From contig CAMJRR010000017.1 of NCBI GenBank assembly GCA_946408345.1, positions 1 to 53,136 on the forward strand: DNA of 53,136 nt, given 5' to 3'. Of this stretch, positions 27,001 through 35,700 are shown one piece after another. Every line of letters starts with the position of its first letter. Within the stretch, counting starts at the first letter, position 1. The notes below the pieces were generated by a model, which did not search any database, was not told the DNA's origin, and saw nothing but the letters and a program-made list of their open reading frames with translations. Position numbers and translations under genes: made by a program. This DNA comes from an uncultured Bacteroidales bacterium. GTDB lineage: Bacteria > Bacteroidota > Bacteroidia > Bacteroidales > F082.

Positions 27001-30000
27001 CATACAACACCTACAATATCACTGGTGGCACAGCCAACCCAGGCGTGCAGATGCCTTACGAAAACCACACTTTGACCACCAAGGCCGGCGAGCAGTACTT
27101 CCGCATCTGGCGCTACGGTGGCCTCTATAGCTACCGCGAGGGCGTGTTCAATGCAGTGGCCAAGCCCGATGACGGCTATTCCACTGTCGATGTGTTGATT
27201 TCGCTGCCTGCTTCGCGAGGCGATGGCTCCTACTTCAGGATCAAGACGATCGACGGATTCCCGGCAGTGGACTACGGCACTGACGTGATGACCGTGAACG
27301 CGGGTGTCTACAATAGTGTCGACGGTATTCCCGACGATGAAGGATGGATGTATTATAATACGGCAAACAACACCTTCGTGTATGGACAGGAAGAAGGCCA
27401 GACGAATGTTGCCAACGGCCTTGCCCAGATGCAGCTCAATGTCAATGCCAACTTCGGCTTGGTGGCCATCCCCAATGGCTCTTTGGTGGGTGGCACCAAC
27501 GCCGACTGGCTGATCTGTAACGATGCCAGCGACGAAGGCGAGGCACTGTCCACTACCACTTGGGTGAATATGGACAACACCATCAACCCGAGCATCCTCT
27601 TCCGCCTCACCTACAACAACCACCTCACCAACAATGTGACTTGGGATCCCATCATCATTACCTTCGAGCAATGCGATGCCCAAGGCCATGTGAAGGACGA
27701 GATTGAGGTGGCCCTTTCGGTGAACACTTCCACTACTATTGAGCAGGACTTCACTGCCCAGACATACGCCCTTATGGACACACATGGCACCCAGGCTGAG
27801 ACCTACGTGGCCAAGGTAGTGCTTCCCGGGTATATCCCATACGTGAACATCGAAGGCGATTTGAGCGAATGGACCTTCGTGAGTGCCGAGTGGCATCCTG
27901 CAACAAGTGAGTTTACAAATGCATGGCAACAGGGCTCAGGTTATGTCCATGATCCCGCTGTCAACAACCAGTTCTCCATGCAGATCCAACCCAGCTACAA
28001 CTACGACAACACTTTGGGTTGGACCTCCTACGACCATACGGCACATGACTTGAAAACTATGACATCAGGCACTTACCTGTCTTCAACCGATGGCCGTAAT
28101 CCTGCCGCCTTGGACTTCATCCTGCACTTTGACGGTAGAGCCAAGTGCTATTCTACAGAGAAGATGGGCGTGCTTCATGTGGTCCTGCACTTCACCAACT
28201 ATGGCGCAAGCACCGCGTCAGACCATGGCAAAGACTTGGTTATTGATGTAGAAGTGTGGCGTCGTGGCGAGGGTATCTTCTATTACCTGGACGGCGTGCA
28301 TGGCAACAACTTCTACAGTGGCACCTATCCCAACGCCCCCAAGAAGACCCTAAGCGGTATCTTCAACCACTCGAACTACCAACCTGGCGATGTCATCTTC
28401 ATTGTCAACACTGTCACGGCCAACTCGGCCAACGCCTTGGACTGGAACGGTGAGCAATATGGCGATGTCATCATCTACCGTTACCCAGGTGGCCACCCGT
28501 TGAATACAAGTGCTGAAGACCCGAAGTATGAGGAGTATGACCCGAACAACCTCGGCTTTGGCGGTACATTGGTGAAAGTGGAGAGAAGCATGAACATGCA
28601 CGGCATCATCTTGGATGGTTTCTATTACGTGAAGGACACCACGAATTTTGCCCAACATGGAGGCAACCTGTTCTATCCTGTCCAAGAGAAATACGTGACT
28701 CCTACCTCTCCGTTGGTCGAGATTGCCGAAAACGCTTTGCTGACGCTTTACGCCGAAAGCAGACTGCAGTGGAACTACACCAACAGCGACGGCGGTGCCG
28801 TTTACAACGAAGGCGAGCTGATTCTGAGAGGCGGTAGCCGAATCGTACACAACGCGGTGCTATCCAACTCCTACAATGGCGCTGGTGTCTATCTGGACGA
28901 CGGTGCTACGCTGATTGTCTCTGACGAGGTGACCATCGACACCAACCATGTTGTTACACACGAGCATGTCGCAGTTCACGGTACCGACAAGAACAACAAC
29001 GTCTACCTTGCCACCGCAGGAAACGTGGTGCAGGTGGGTACTGTCGACCCGACCGATGGTCTCAGTGCCTTGGAAAACACCTCGAGAATCGGTGTCACCA
29101 AAGGCGAGTGGGGCCAATACTACTATACCCCCATTGCCTATTCCGACGGTGGCATGGACTATCTGGGCAACATCATCCCTGCGAATCCAGAGACTGCCCA
29201 AGCCCGCGACTACCTGATTTTCGACGACGACTTGTACTATCCTTTAGTCACCCTCAACAACACCCCGGGCTATGAACCCAACTATGACTACCTCTTCTGG
29301 GTGGGTACTTGGGTTACCACAGTGAGAACGCAGCCCACCGACTTCAATCCCAACGCGATCGATACTCCTGAAGAGTTGGCTTGGGCCATCTCAATAGTCA
29401 ACGGCTCGAACACCGTCACCAGCCCGCAAAACAATACCAACTTCAACATCACTGCCGACATCGACATGAAGGCCAGAATCTGGGTCCCGATGGGCACGTC
29501 GGCTGCTCCTTACACTGGTCACTTCAACGCCAACGGTCACCTCATCGAGGGTGTGCGTAGCCCGTTGAACAGCGAGGATATGGCCATGTTCGGCCATGTG
29601 GGCAACAATGCCAACATCGAGAACATGGTGCTCAATGTCGACTTCAGCGGCGGTAACTCCGTCAACATGGCTGCCTTGGCAGCGAACATGGCAGGTGGCA
29701 CCATCAGCAACGTGGAAGCGGCAGGCACCATCACGGGTACGAGTACCACGGAAGTTATGGGTGGCCTTGTCGCTAACAAGACCGGCGGTACCGTCCATTC
29801 GTCCTTCGCGGTGAATACCATGACCACCACCAATGCCGACAGCGACATGGGCGGCCTCGTGGGCATCAACACCGGCGACCTCATCAACAGCTATTCCAAT
29901 GTCATCATGAGCGGTGCCGACCGCATCGGCGGTTTGGCCGGTATGAACAACGGGCGCATCGAGAACTGTTATGTGGTGCTCGGCGAACAGACCTTCCCGG

Positions 30001-32048
30001 CCTTCGCCTACGACAATACCGGACATAACATCAACCACTGCTATGCGGCTGAGGGTGTTTCCAACTACGTTACAGCAGGGAAAGAGGGTACGCTCAACGG
30101 CCATGGCAACTATGGAGACGTTGAGGAAGACATCAAGAGCATGGACTACATGTACTACGACAACTTGGTGACCCTCAACGGCGGCGGATCCAATGCTTAT
30201 GTTCCTGCCGTGAATAGCGAAGATACCTATCTCGAACACACCTATCTCGACGACAAACACACCGTGGTTTGGAGAGGCCTGCTCAGCGTGCTGAACCAAT
30301 GGGTAAGAGCCCATAGTGGCTATACCTTGTGGAACCGCCCGGTGACGACCAACGTCAACGGCGACCTGCCGGTGCTGGCCTTCCCGGCCGACTCCTGCCT
30401 GGCCACCCTCAATGCAGACGGAAGGTACCTGCGCTACTCACCCAATCTCGATGTCCTGCTGTCGAAGTACAATGACGCGAGCATGACAGTTCCCACTGCC
30501 AGCATATTCGTCTACGGCACGGTCAGCGAGGTGGCTCTTGTCCCGAAGAGCAACGTGCATGTCTTCGTTGACGAGGATGCCGTGCTGCTGCAAACCGCCG
30601 ATGCGCAATCCTTCGGCAACGTCACCGTGGGTGTCACCTTCGACAACTCCTGCAGGACTGCCATCGACTACTGGGGCAACCAGCTGTTCTATGACTGGCA
30701 CATGATGTCGACACCGCTCAGCGATGCCAAGATGGGAACCAAGTATGATGAATATGTGACTGACATGGCTCATTCCGATCCCTCCCTCAACTGGGGCGAT
30801 GTGAAGGAACTTAGCGGCAGCTACTTCCCCAACGGGCTGCTCGATTCGGATTGGAAGTGGGACTTCTACACCTACTTTGAGCCGGAATACCACTGGATCA
30901 ACTTCAAGCGTGACAAGGAAAACCACTTCCACTTTGATGGGATTAACGGCGTGCACGAGAACATCGAGTATACGGGTACGGACCAAGGCGCGAACGACGA
31001 AGAGAGTGCAAGTTGTGTGTTCACCCCCGGCAAGGGCTACATGATGGCTATCAGCAAGGACAGCTACATGAACAGCACGGGTACGCTGAATCCCTATGGC
31101 GTGTCGATATCGCTCACCAATTTGGAGCCTCTAAGCCCCACTTACAACAAGGGCTGGAACCTCGTGGGCAACCCGTTCCAGGCCTATCTCGACATCACCG
31201 CGCTGGGTAGGGACATCTATGCCTACGATGCCGACCAGGGTGTGTATGCGCCCTACACGACCGGCAGCTCTGAGAACCCCGTCATACCTTCCCGCTACAT
31301 CCACCCGCACCAGGCCTTCTTCGTTCATACGTCATCGAACGGCGAGAACCTTGTGTTCACCAAAGCCATGGCAAAGACGCAGTCGACCCCGACCTCTTAC
31401 TTCCGTAGCGAGGGGCAGGTTAACTATCCGTTGGTGAACCTCTTTGCGGAGAACGAGCGTGGCAACCGCGACCTGACCATCATCGAGTTCAACCGTCCCG
31501 AACTGGGCGGTGCCACCAAGATGAACTATCTGGTCAACGCCAACTTCAAGATTGCGGCTCACCTTGGTGGACACAACTACGGACTATTGTTTGCACCGGA
31601 AGGCACCGAGCGGATACCCGTGCGCTTCATGACGGATCAGGACGGTACCTTCACGCTGCGTTGGAGCACCTACAATGGCGACTTCTCCAGCCTGCGCCTG
31701 ATCGACAACAAGACGGGTGTCAACTACGACATGCTGGCCAACGACCACTACACCTTCGAGGCCTCAGCCGACGACTATGATTCGCGCTTCTACATCACCT
31801 ACACCGTGACGAGCGTGAATGAGAACGTCGATGGTGACAACAGCTTCGCCTACTTCGACGGCAGCGAGTGGGTCATCAACTGCAAGGGCCATCTGGATGT
31901 GATCGACATGACGGGTCGTGTGCTCTATGCCACGCAGCTGGACAACGACCAAAACAGGGTCAACCTCGTTGGCTATGCCCAGGGCGTTTACCTGTTGCGT
32001 GTGGTGGACAACAAGGTCGTAAGGACCCAAAAGGTCATTGTCAGATGA
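21069..32048 (+). CDS. Giant mosaic T9SS surface protein 1 (3659 aa)
   Basis: Order by residue: extended signal peptide (1-46; 27 residues before the hydrophobic core, cleavage at AKA/Q); CUB-like domain (about 48-190, YDSGGP, FYEGN); chitobiase C-terminal-like domain (about 396-474, IYYTTDGREPTTSS); conserved DDREDHSWSYYSDG block near 490; a jelly-roll-like module (about 680-874) of low GC; glycine-rich coils of the form GGTV.GNVYGGG (about 1125-1400 and 1563-1680), interrupted by a cleaved-adhesin-like domain (about 1408-1550, FEDFENGLPDGW); Pmp-like beta-helix signals (about 2404-2600, GGAVYN, NGAGVY); GLUG-like repeats (about 2765-2975, MGGLVG, IGGLAG); a conserved region from YDWHMMSTPL (about 3207); and a T9SS type A tail (last 70 residues, VIDMTGRVL...GVYLLRVVDN). 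A surface adhesin or matrix protein is likely; no catalytic site is recognised. Confidence 0.9.
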   Translation: MNQLVTIPQNRKTIMRQKLCKCKPHLGMRVVFFVLCSVLFALPAKAQETLKMTNGTRQVPANGYRFYDSGGPLLYDPALDPENADEYNWTTWYQHNEEYTLTLTVPEGYGIEIEFSKLLINNDFLSFYEGNTVAEENLIGTFTNNDYSTSLCSATDPFTVASHGNMTLHFSSDYHWRDEGWEAVIRRVQISNFAPQPPVAVMAACDNMMSLIPTTKGDESTVLQYKIGSGAYQTYTPGALIDLNSQTYPLTVTVQSVVDGVASTEKHFTFDHKITAPGKPTYVPNPSNNTITVYFPNKPAGVNDTYYIRWTINNNPNDSTAANYVAENPQLWEVSGHEFQQPSNTPNTVPAGVIDYTNVTLSTPFYIHFATRGTTCPNDFSWVRTVEITQRNVPMPTITFATNGSNQGVTTLACSLEGATIYYTTDGREPTTSSAQYTSTTNLVVAPGTTVKAIAVKTGYTNSAVASAIFVPGAESGDPQSGTYGSVVLLDDREDHSWSYYSDGEQPIHSLNPADIKITYLGNGKMYTSTSATPSGSLSNVTGVKVSNTETEDTFIYLKTLERANGNAGTGNCDYTTIPNPFSVRPKFTSGTTTYYTGFYTWRVKSVSGGSISGKAVGDFINAETEVAFVPDSEYGMEVELEAVWARAYVTTSTSTSGLQSSVGYERNFMVLSSNPATQNTPTTVGTGNTYENGLYFPTRTYYNYSLTQQIYTAAEINGRGVITSLAFRVQRAATNGGARNLDIYISVPSVNYFYANSSNYNTKTVEDDDLVFSGSVAFTSTGWVTIPLDTPYNYNGNDDLMITVVDKTGSSSNSNNNAARFYTYSTGANHSVYIYRDSNGAYQPNNNYIYRGNLSTYNNQIQFIKTTSALSGITVPCTITSINPDGSNASSSVSLAGSITCGADTKFENIKMNAIPLLSANGHDLVVGRGVTPTTSGGICASYVNGLLANATSPIYRIRLESGRYEIVSMVDGYYLNESSLTISGTPKVSLVLGSDYDRASERYEEGSIQITDALDVTTAVAVGRGLEIGSTSMVGQETFKTWVKSGKICSSHDMSSFNADFPKVLYMSSHGDATYAGYRKLFIEGGEISAVAGGMDNCNPDKTNSHVKTFTARMTNGHIRSALFGGAAQVPSGGDKEIIVTGGIVTGWIGAGCNGTADSGGQTYGEGFIYFGGDAISGGEGSTNTTNGAAGGYIFGAGNGRASATTSGEMTFGTNVVIADQCDVQHDVYGGGNYGYAKVYSKVYVLGGTVHGNVFGGANQKKGPATTVTMKDGIVEGNLYGGSNITGEIKASTTINYSGGTANNIYGGGLGENTHIKSGTNVNVTNGSLNGNVYGGGQLGTVSGNTNVSIQGGTVHNVFGAGKGNSTHSANISGNTNVIVSGGTVEGSVYGGGEEGTVSFNPITSEEIFEDFENGLPDGWVISDNDGDGYSWFAYGGTMISQSYDNTLGVLTPDNWLISNQVPLGGSVSFYAEGVSSYPAEVFAVYLSTTSQTSGFTKIGGDYTATGTYTKYEVDLSAYSGMGYIAIRHYNCTDQFYLTVDDFTVNYDVTSPTQDLTSTVSINGGTINEDVFGGGRLGKTEGDVLVNVFDGNIAGSVYGGAFGKRNEVYIAGTHTVNVTGGNIYTNVYGGSRNADDALTFSPTTGGSDPINHVNISGGHIYYQVFGSGYFGHNYGSVYVFVGQNAINNAPNAAPTAGVNYNAAALLIDGSVWAGADFGNFDGNSFGAETIEGYSNVYIDGLGYNTVSTQPSDAGYMNIGGSVFGSGTSCYAGILGRDLILRNYGQAVENPNYGSKEAIIEPYTTATRNLKSIQFFNNAVIDQAHVHFIGQGRINSLVATEKYSIYEIATVARVTNGSSLFLDFPMDQIMKLGSYVCNDVYVASPSFTVVDYTDLPTTGHDNKFRVNNGAFINVKYLGGYGTGKDYGELQGFFYMMTEDENSTCAYARPKQSTDAGNQINSEYDNPNDGGFLSYDASYNTYNITGGTANPGVQMPYENHTLTTKAGEQYFRIWRYGGLYSYREGVFNAVAKPDDGYSTVDVLISLPASRGDGSYFRIKTIDGFPAVDYGTDVMTVNAGVYNSVDGIPDDEGWMYYNTANNTFVYGQEEGQTNVANGLAQMQLNVNANFGLVAIPNGSLVGGTNADWLICNDASDEGEALSTTTWVNMDNTINPSILFRLTYNNHLTNNVTWDPIIITFEQCDAQGHVKDEIEVALSVNTSTTIEQDFTAQTYALMDTHGTQAETYVAKVVLPGYIPYVNIEGDLSEWTFVSAEWHPATSEFTNAWQQGSGYVHDPAVNNQFSMQIQPSYNYDNTLGWTSYDHTAHDLKTMTSGTYLSSTDGRNPAALDFILHFDGRAKCYSTEKMGVLHVVLHFTNYGASTASDHGKDLVIDVEVWRRGEGIFYYLDGVHGNNFYSGTYPNAPKKTLSGIFNHSNYQPGDVIFIVNTVTANSANALDWNGEQYGDVIIYRYPGGHPLNTSAEDPKYEEYDPNNLGFGGTLVKVERSMNMHGIILDGFYYVKDTTNFAQHGGNLFYPVQEKYVTPTSPLVEIAENALLTLYAESRLQWNYTNSDGGAVYNEGELILRGGSRIVHNAVLSNSYNGAGVYLDDGATLIVSDEVTIDTNHVVTHEHVAVHGTDKNNNVYLATAGNVVQVGTVDPTDGLSALENTSRIGVTKGEWGQYYYTPIAYSDGGMDYLGNIIPANPETAQARDYLIFDDDLYYPLVTLNNTPGYEPNYDYLFWVGTWVTTVRTQPTDFNPNAIDTPEELAWAISIVNGSNTVTSPQNNTNFNITADIDMKARIWVPMGTSAAPYTGHFNANGHLIEGVRSPLNSEDMAMFGHVGNNANIENMVLNVDFSGGNSVNMAALAANMAGGTISNVEAAGTITGTSTTEVMGGLVANKTGGTVHSSFAVNTMTTTNADSDMGGLVGINTGDLINSYSNVIMSGADRIGGLAGMNNGRIENCYVVLGEQTFPAFAYDNTGHNINHCYAAEGVSNYVTAGKEGTLNGHGNYGDVEEDIKSMDYMYYDNLVTLNGGGSNAYVPAVNSEDTYLEHTYLDDKHTVVWRGLLSVLNQWVRAHSGYTLWNRPVTTNVNGDLPVLAFPADSCLATLNADGRYLRYSPNLDVLLSKYNDASMTVPTASIFVYGTVSEVALVPKSNVHVFVDEDAVLLQTADAQSFGNVTVGVTFDNSCRTAIDYWGNQLFYDWHMMSTPLSDAKMGTKYDEYVTDMAHSDPSLNWGDVKELSGSYFPNGLLDSDWKWDFYTYFEPEYHWINFKRDKENHFHFDGINGVHENIEYTGTDQGANDEESASCVFTPGKGYMMAISKDSYMNSTGTLNPYGVSISLTNLEPLSPTYNKGWNLVGNPFQAYLDITALGRDIYAYDADQGVYAPYTTGSSENPVIPSRYIHPHQAFFVHTSSNGENLVFTKAMAKTQSTPTSYFRSEGQVNYPLVNLFAENERGNRDLTIIEFNRPELGGATKMNYLVNANFKIAAHLGGHNYGLLFAPEGTERIPVRFMTDQDGTFTLRWSTYNGDFSSLRLIDNKTGVNYDMLANDHYTFEASADDYDSRFYITYTVTSVNENVDGDNSFAYFDGSEWVINCKGHLDVIDMTGRVLYATQLDNDQNRVNLVGYAQGVYLLRVVDNKVVRTQKVIVR
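25290..25722 (+). other. Cleaved-adhesin-like domain inserted in the beta-helix
   Basis: This segment of giant protein 1 encodes EEIFEDFENGLPDGW through FYLTVDDFTVNYD. It has the layout of cleaved-adhesin/MAM-like beta-sandwiches found in gingipain and hemagglutinin proteins (FENG.P.GW, DNWLIS, DDFTV). In giant protein 2 the flanking coils VYGGGE and DVFGGGRLGKT are joined directly by a 25-30 residue link. The insert is AT-richer than its flanks (43% G+C in the 60 bp at 25501). Confidence 0.7.
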
Positions 32049-32052
32049 CAGA

Positions 32053-32094
32053 GGGCAAAGCCGTTGACGCGGTTATGCGCGTCAACGGCAGCCC
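32053..32094 (+). promoter_or_regulatory. Intercistronic hairpin between giant 1 and microprotein
   Basis: GCCGTTGACGCG (32060-32071) pairs perfectly with CGCGTCAACGGC (32078-32089) around loop GTTATG. An outer GGGC/GCCC pair (32053-32056, 32091-32094) extends it. No T-run follows, so it is not a canonical terminator. It begins 5 bp after the giant gene's stop codon and may protect or process the mRNA, letting the small protein be made in excess (inference). Confidence 0.7.
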
Positions 32095-32148
32095 TTGAAA
32101 CGATAGCGGACGTAAACAATTGGATAAACAACAATAACACACAATAAG

Positions 32149-32397
32149 ATGAAAAAAAGAGTATTGACAATTGTCGCAGCTTTGGCGCTGGCAATCACAC
32201 CGGCAGTGGCCCAGGTCTTCATCGACGAAGACGAGATGAACGAGAACCGAGGCACGATGGCAACAGGCGGCTTTGGGGCGATGGTTCCCCAGCAAGATGT
32301 GTTCTTTGACCAGTTCATCCCCGTGGGTGACGGCTTGTTGCTGCTTGGCGGTTTGGGCATCACCTATTTGCTGGGTAAGCGTAAAAAAGACGAATAA
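32149..32397 (+). CDS. Secreted microprotein with hydrophobic KRKK tail, copy 1
   Basis: The protein is 82 aa. Residues 1-21 are a Sec signal peptide (MKKRVLTIVAALALAITPAVA, then QVF). The mature middle of about 37 residues is acidic and Met/Gln-rich (FIDEDEMNENRG, MVPQQDVFFDQ). The end is tripartite: a short IPVGDG motif, a hydrophobic stretch LLLLGGLGITYLLG, then KRKKDE. That layout resembles exosortase- or sortase-type C-terminal sorting signals, and the third protein at 45660 ends similarly (APLGSG...KKRKK). It lies 100 bp after the giant gene, on the same strand, before a terminator. It is identical in DNA to the copy at 43766. It could be a processed anchor, chaperone or surface partner of the giant protein; no function is known to me. 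Confidence 0.85.
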   Translation: MKKRVLTIVAALALAITPAVAQVFIDEDEMNENRGTMATGGFGAMVPQQDVFFDQFIPVGDGLLLLGGLGITYLLGKRKKDE

Positions 32398-32431
32398 TCT
32401 GTATATTGCTCGTCTCATTTTTTCTGGTTTT

Positions 32432-32466
32432 AGCGGTTCTGCCTCGTTAGGTGGAACCGCTTTTTT
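32432..32466 (+). terminator. Terminator after microprotein 1
   Basis: AGCGGTTC (32432-32439) pairs with GAACCGCT (32454-32461), followed by TTTTTT. The loop can add a CC/GG pair. The corresponding terminator after copy 2 has an unrelated sequence, so it lies outside the duplicated block. Confidence 0.85.
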
Positions 32467-32509
32467 GCATTTGGGGATAAAAAACATTGGTTGTTTGGAC
32501 AAATATAAC

Positions 32510-32517
32510 TATTTTTG
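32510..32517 (+). promoter_or_regulatory. Promoter -7 box of giant gene 2
   Basis: TATTTTTG; a TTG lies 20 bp upstream (32487-32489) as a possible -33 element. The start codon is 205 bp after the box. Confidence 0.7.
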
Positions 32518-32721
32518 CCGCGCCTAAGAGTGTTGTATGCACTATTTTGGGCGACTTGTAAGTAGAATTGTGCGTAAACTAAATAATTAATATTCAGATA
32601 GTTATAAATAATTCCATAGAAGAAAACTAGTGGGAACACACCTTGGTTAAGTTTACTGGTGTATTCTCTTGTATTTTTGTTGTCAAAGCAAATTCAAAGT
32701 ATCAAATTAAAATAAATTACG
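32518..32721 (+). promoter_or_regulatory. Long structured leader of giant gene 2
   Basis: It opens with GCGCCTAAGAGTGTT. CGCC (32521-32524) can pair with GGCG (32550-32553), and AGTG with CACT inside it. The block CAGATAGTTATAAA at offset 78 matches CAGAAGGTTATAAA at offset 82 of the other leader. The last 40 nt are A-rich and hold no Shine-Dalgarno sequence. Confidence 0.55.
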
Positions 32722-35700
32722 ATGAATCAATTAGTTACAATTCCCCAAAACGCGAAAACAGTTATGCGGCAAAAACTACGCATATGGAAGACAAGCCTCA
32801 TGATGCGGGCTGTTTTCCTGGCACTTTGTGCCGTGGCTTTCGTTGTGCCGGCAAAGGCACAAAACGAGACCCTTAAAATGACCAACGGGACACGTCAGGT
32901 GCCATCCAATGGTTTCATTTTTTACGACTCAGGCGGTCCGCTGCTCTTCGATCCTGCGGTTGACCCTGCCAATGCCAATGAGTACAACTGGACCACTTGG
33001 TACCAGCACAACGAGGACTACAGATTGACTCTCACCGTGCCGGAAGGCAAGGGTGTCAAGGTTGAGTTTAGCAAGCTCCTCATCAACAACGACTTCCTGT
33101 ATTTCTATGAAGGCGATGTGGTGGATGAAGCTAACCTCATCAGCATCTTGACCTGTAACGAATACTCCAGTAGTTTGGATGATTTCTCCGTGATTTCGCA
33201 CGGCAACATGACCATCCGGTTTGTATCAGACCAACGCTGGCGTGACGAAGGTTGGGTGGCCACCATCACTCAGACCGATGCGTTTGTGCCTCAACCCCCA
33301 GTGGCAGTGATGGCCGCTTGTTCCAACCAGATGTTGCTTATCCCCACTTGCAATGCCGATGCTGGTGGCACGATGCCGATGCAATACAAGCTCGGCTCTG
33401 ATGGTGCTTGGACAGACTATACTACTACAGGTACATGGATTGACTTGAGCAGCCAGACTTTCCCCCTAACTGTGACAACGAGGACCAAGATTGACGAAGG
33501 GAGTTTTTCAAGCGAGAACACCTTCACCTTCAATCAGATTCTCCCCCCAGGCGTGCCTGGCAAAGAAGAACACCACGACGTCAACAAGGTGACGGTGTTC
33601 TTCCCCAATAAACCTGCAGGCGTGAACGATACCTATTATATAAGGTGGACCATTAACAACAACCCCACCACAGCCAATGAGAACCCTCTCCTGTGGGAAC
33701 AGGTGGGGCATGAGTTCCAGCAGCCTAACAACACCCCGAACACCGTGCCTGCTGGCGACATCGACTATACCGATGTCGATTTGGAAATGCCATTCTATAT
33801 CCACTTCGCAACGCGAGGCACCACCTGCCCCGACTTGTTCTCTGGAGTGGTAACGGTGGCCATTACCCAACGTTATGTGCCTATGCCGACTATTTCGTTT
33901 ACAGATTCGGGTTCTACCACTTTGGAATGTAGCCTTGAAGGAGCCGAAATCTACTATACCACCAACGGCAACACCCCCACCGATGCCAGCATACATTATC
34001 CTGGCGAAAGTTTCACGGTACCGCCTGGAACCACCGTGAAAGCCATTGCTATTAAAGAGGGTTACATTACCTCTGTTGTTGCGTCGGCCATCTTCATTCC
34101 CGGTGGTGAAGACGGCGGCAACGGCGTGTATGGTGACATAGTGCTGTTGGACGACCGCGAGGACCACAGTTGGAGCTACTATAGCGATGGCGACCAGCCT
34201 ATCCACAGCCTCAAGCCTGCCGATGTGAAGATAAGTTACTACGGCAACGGCCTGCAAACAGTGAGCACCACCAATGGAGCGAACCCTGCCAATGACAGTT
34301 GGACTGCCGATGCCACTGGCGTGCAGGTAGGCCCCAACGAATCAGGCAACCAGTTCATCTATCTGAAAACCCTCGAAAACGCCAACGAAGATGGCTCGGG
34401 AAACGCCGATGGCTCGCGCAACTACCCTTATACCACGATTCCCAACCCCTTCTCAAAAAGACCAGTTTACACCAGCGTTTCATACACAGCAAGTACACAA
34501 AACATTTACATTAGTACCGTGCAAGACAATGCTTATGGCTATATTTATGTAACTTATACTGACGAAAATAACCAACAGCAGCAGTGGGATGGATATATTA
34601 ATTGGAGTGAAGATACTGGTAACATTGAACCTTCAACAACCATCACGGTTAAAACTGGTACGGTAGTTACCTTCCGGTTGACCACCATAGATCCCGACAA
34701 CAACTGGGGCACTTGGGTTGGTACTAATGGTAATCATCTTGTCGGTTATGAAGCTCGATATGACAACGCGGCGGGCGAAACCATCAGTTCGGGTTCTTTG
34801 AATTATAGTGGTGGACAAATCACAAACACAGCTACGGTAGAGGCAGCTGTGGCTGTTCGTCTTGAATACACGAAAGAAGGTACCGGTAGTTGGTACAACG
34901 GAGCTAATGTCAGTTATCAATATACAGACCCCTTGGGTAACGTTGTAGGCCCTCATTATCTAACAGAAGGCAACGCTAATGATATTACTGACTATGCACC
35001 CATTATCATTGATGTAAAACCCAACTCCATTATCTATTTGACGGCACACCACGAGGGAGGTGCCAATGCGTATTCCATCACCGCCTATAATAACGTTTCT
35101 AATGAACAAATTGCCCAAGCTAAAACCCAAAATGGTGTAGTGATGGATGCAAACGCTTCCGCTATGGTTAGCAGTGGCGGCACCACTACCACAGACTGGC
35201 GTGGCTTCTATGCCTGGCGTGTGAAACGCTTGAGCAATGGCGTGAAGATTAAGGTGAACGGCACGGAATATGGCTCCGATCAAATCAGTGCCATTCCATT
35301 CATCAATGCCGAGACACCGGTTGAGTTTGTAACCACTAATGAATACGGCAATGAAGTGGATTTCGAGGCCTTGTGGGCCAAAGCTTATGTGGTGAGGTAT
35401 ACTCGTAATGCTAATGTTACTGTCTCAAATCAATCTGTGGGTTTCGAACGTAATTTTGTGGTATTAGCACGTAATAATAATGATTTTACTTTAGGAGGTG
35501 GTAATAACCGTTTGAACAACCCCTATAATAGGGCTGTCACCATTTCTTCCTACAACCCTGATGGAACGCTGGGCGCAAATGGTTGTGGAATCGACTTTGG
35601 GGGAGATCTCGATTTAAACTATGACCTCAAACTCGAGTACGTTCAAAATTTTAGTTACGCCAATAGTACGTATTACATCAATGCCAACGGACATTATCTC

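Larger units (their letters stand above)
31981..32397 (+). repeat. 417-bp perfect direct repeat, copy 1
   Basis: By base-by-base reading this is identical to 43598-44014 (offset 11617 bp) with no mismatch found. It covers the last 68 bp of the giant gene, the intercistronic hairpin and the entire small-protein gene. Identity stops sharply: upstream at GCCC versus GCCA, and downstream directly after the TAA of the small gene. Confidence 0.95.
32398..32721 (+). other. Spacer between microprotein 1 and giant gene 2
   Basis: It holds the microprotein terminator (32432-32466), then the promoter (32510-32517) and long leader of giant gene 2. A 77-codon reading frame beginning at 32643 overlaps the leader and the giant gene in another frame and is not accepted as a gene. 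Confidence 0.75.
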
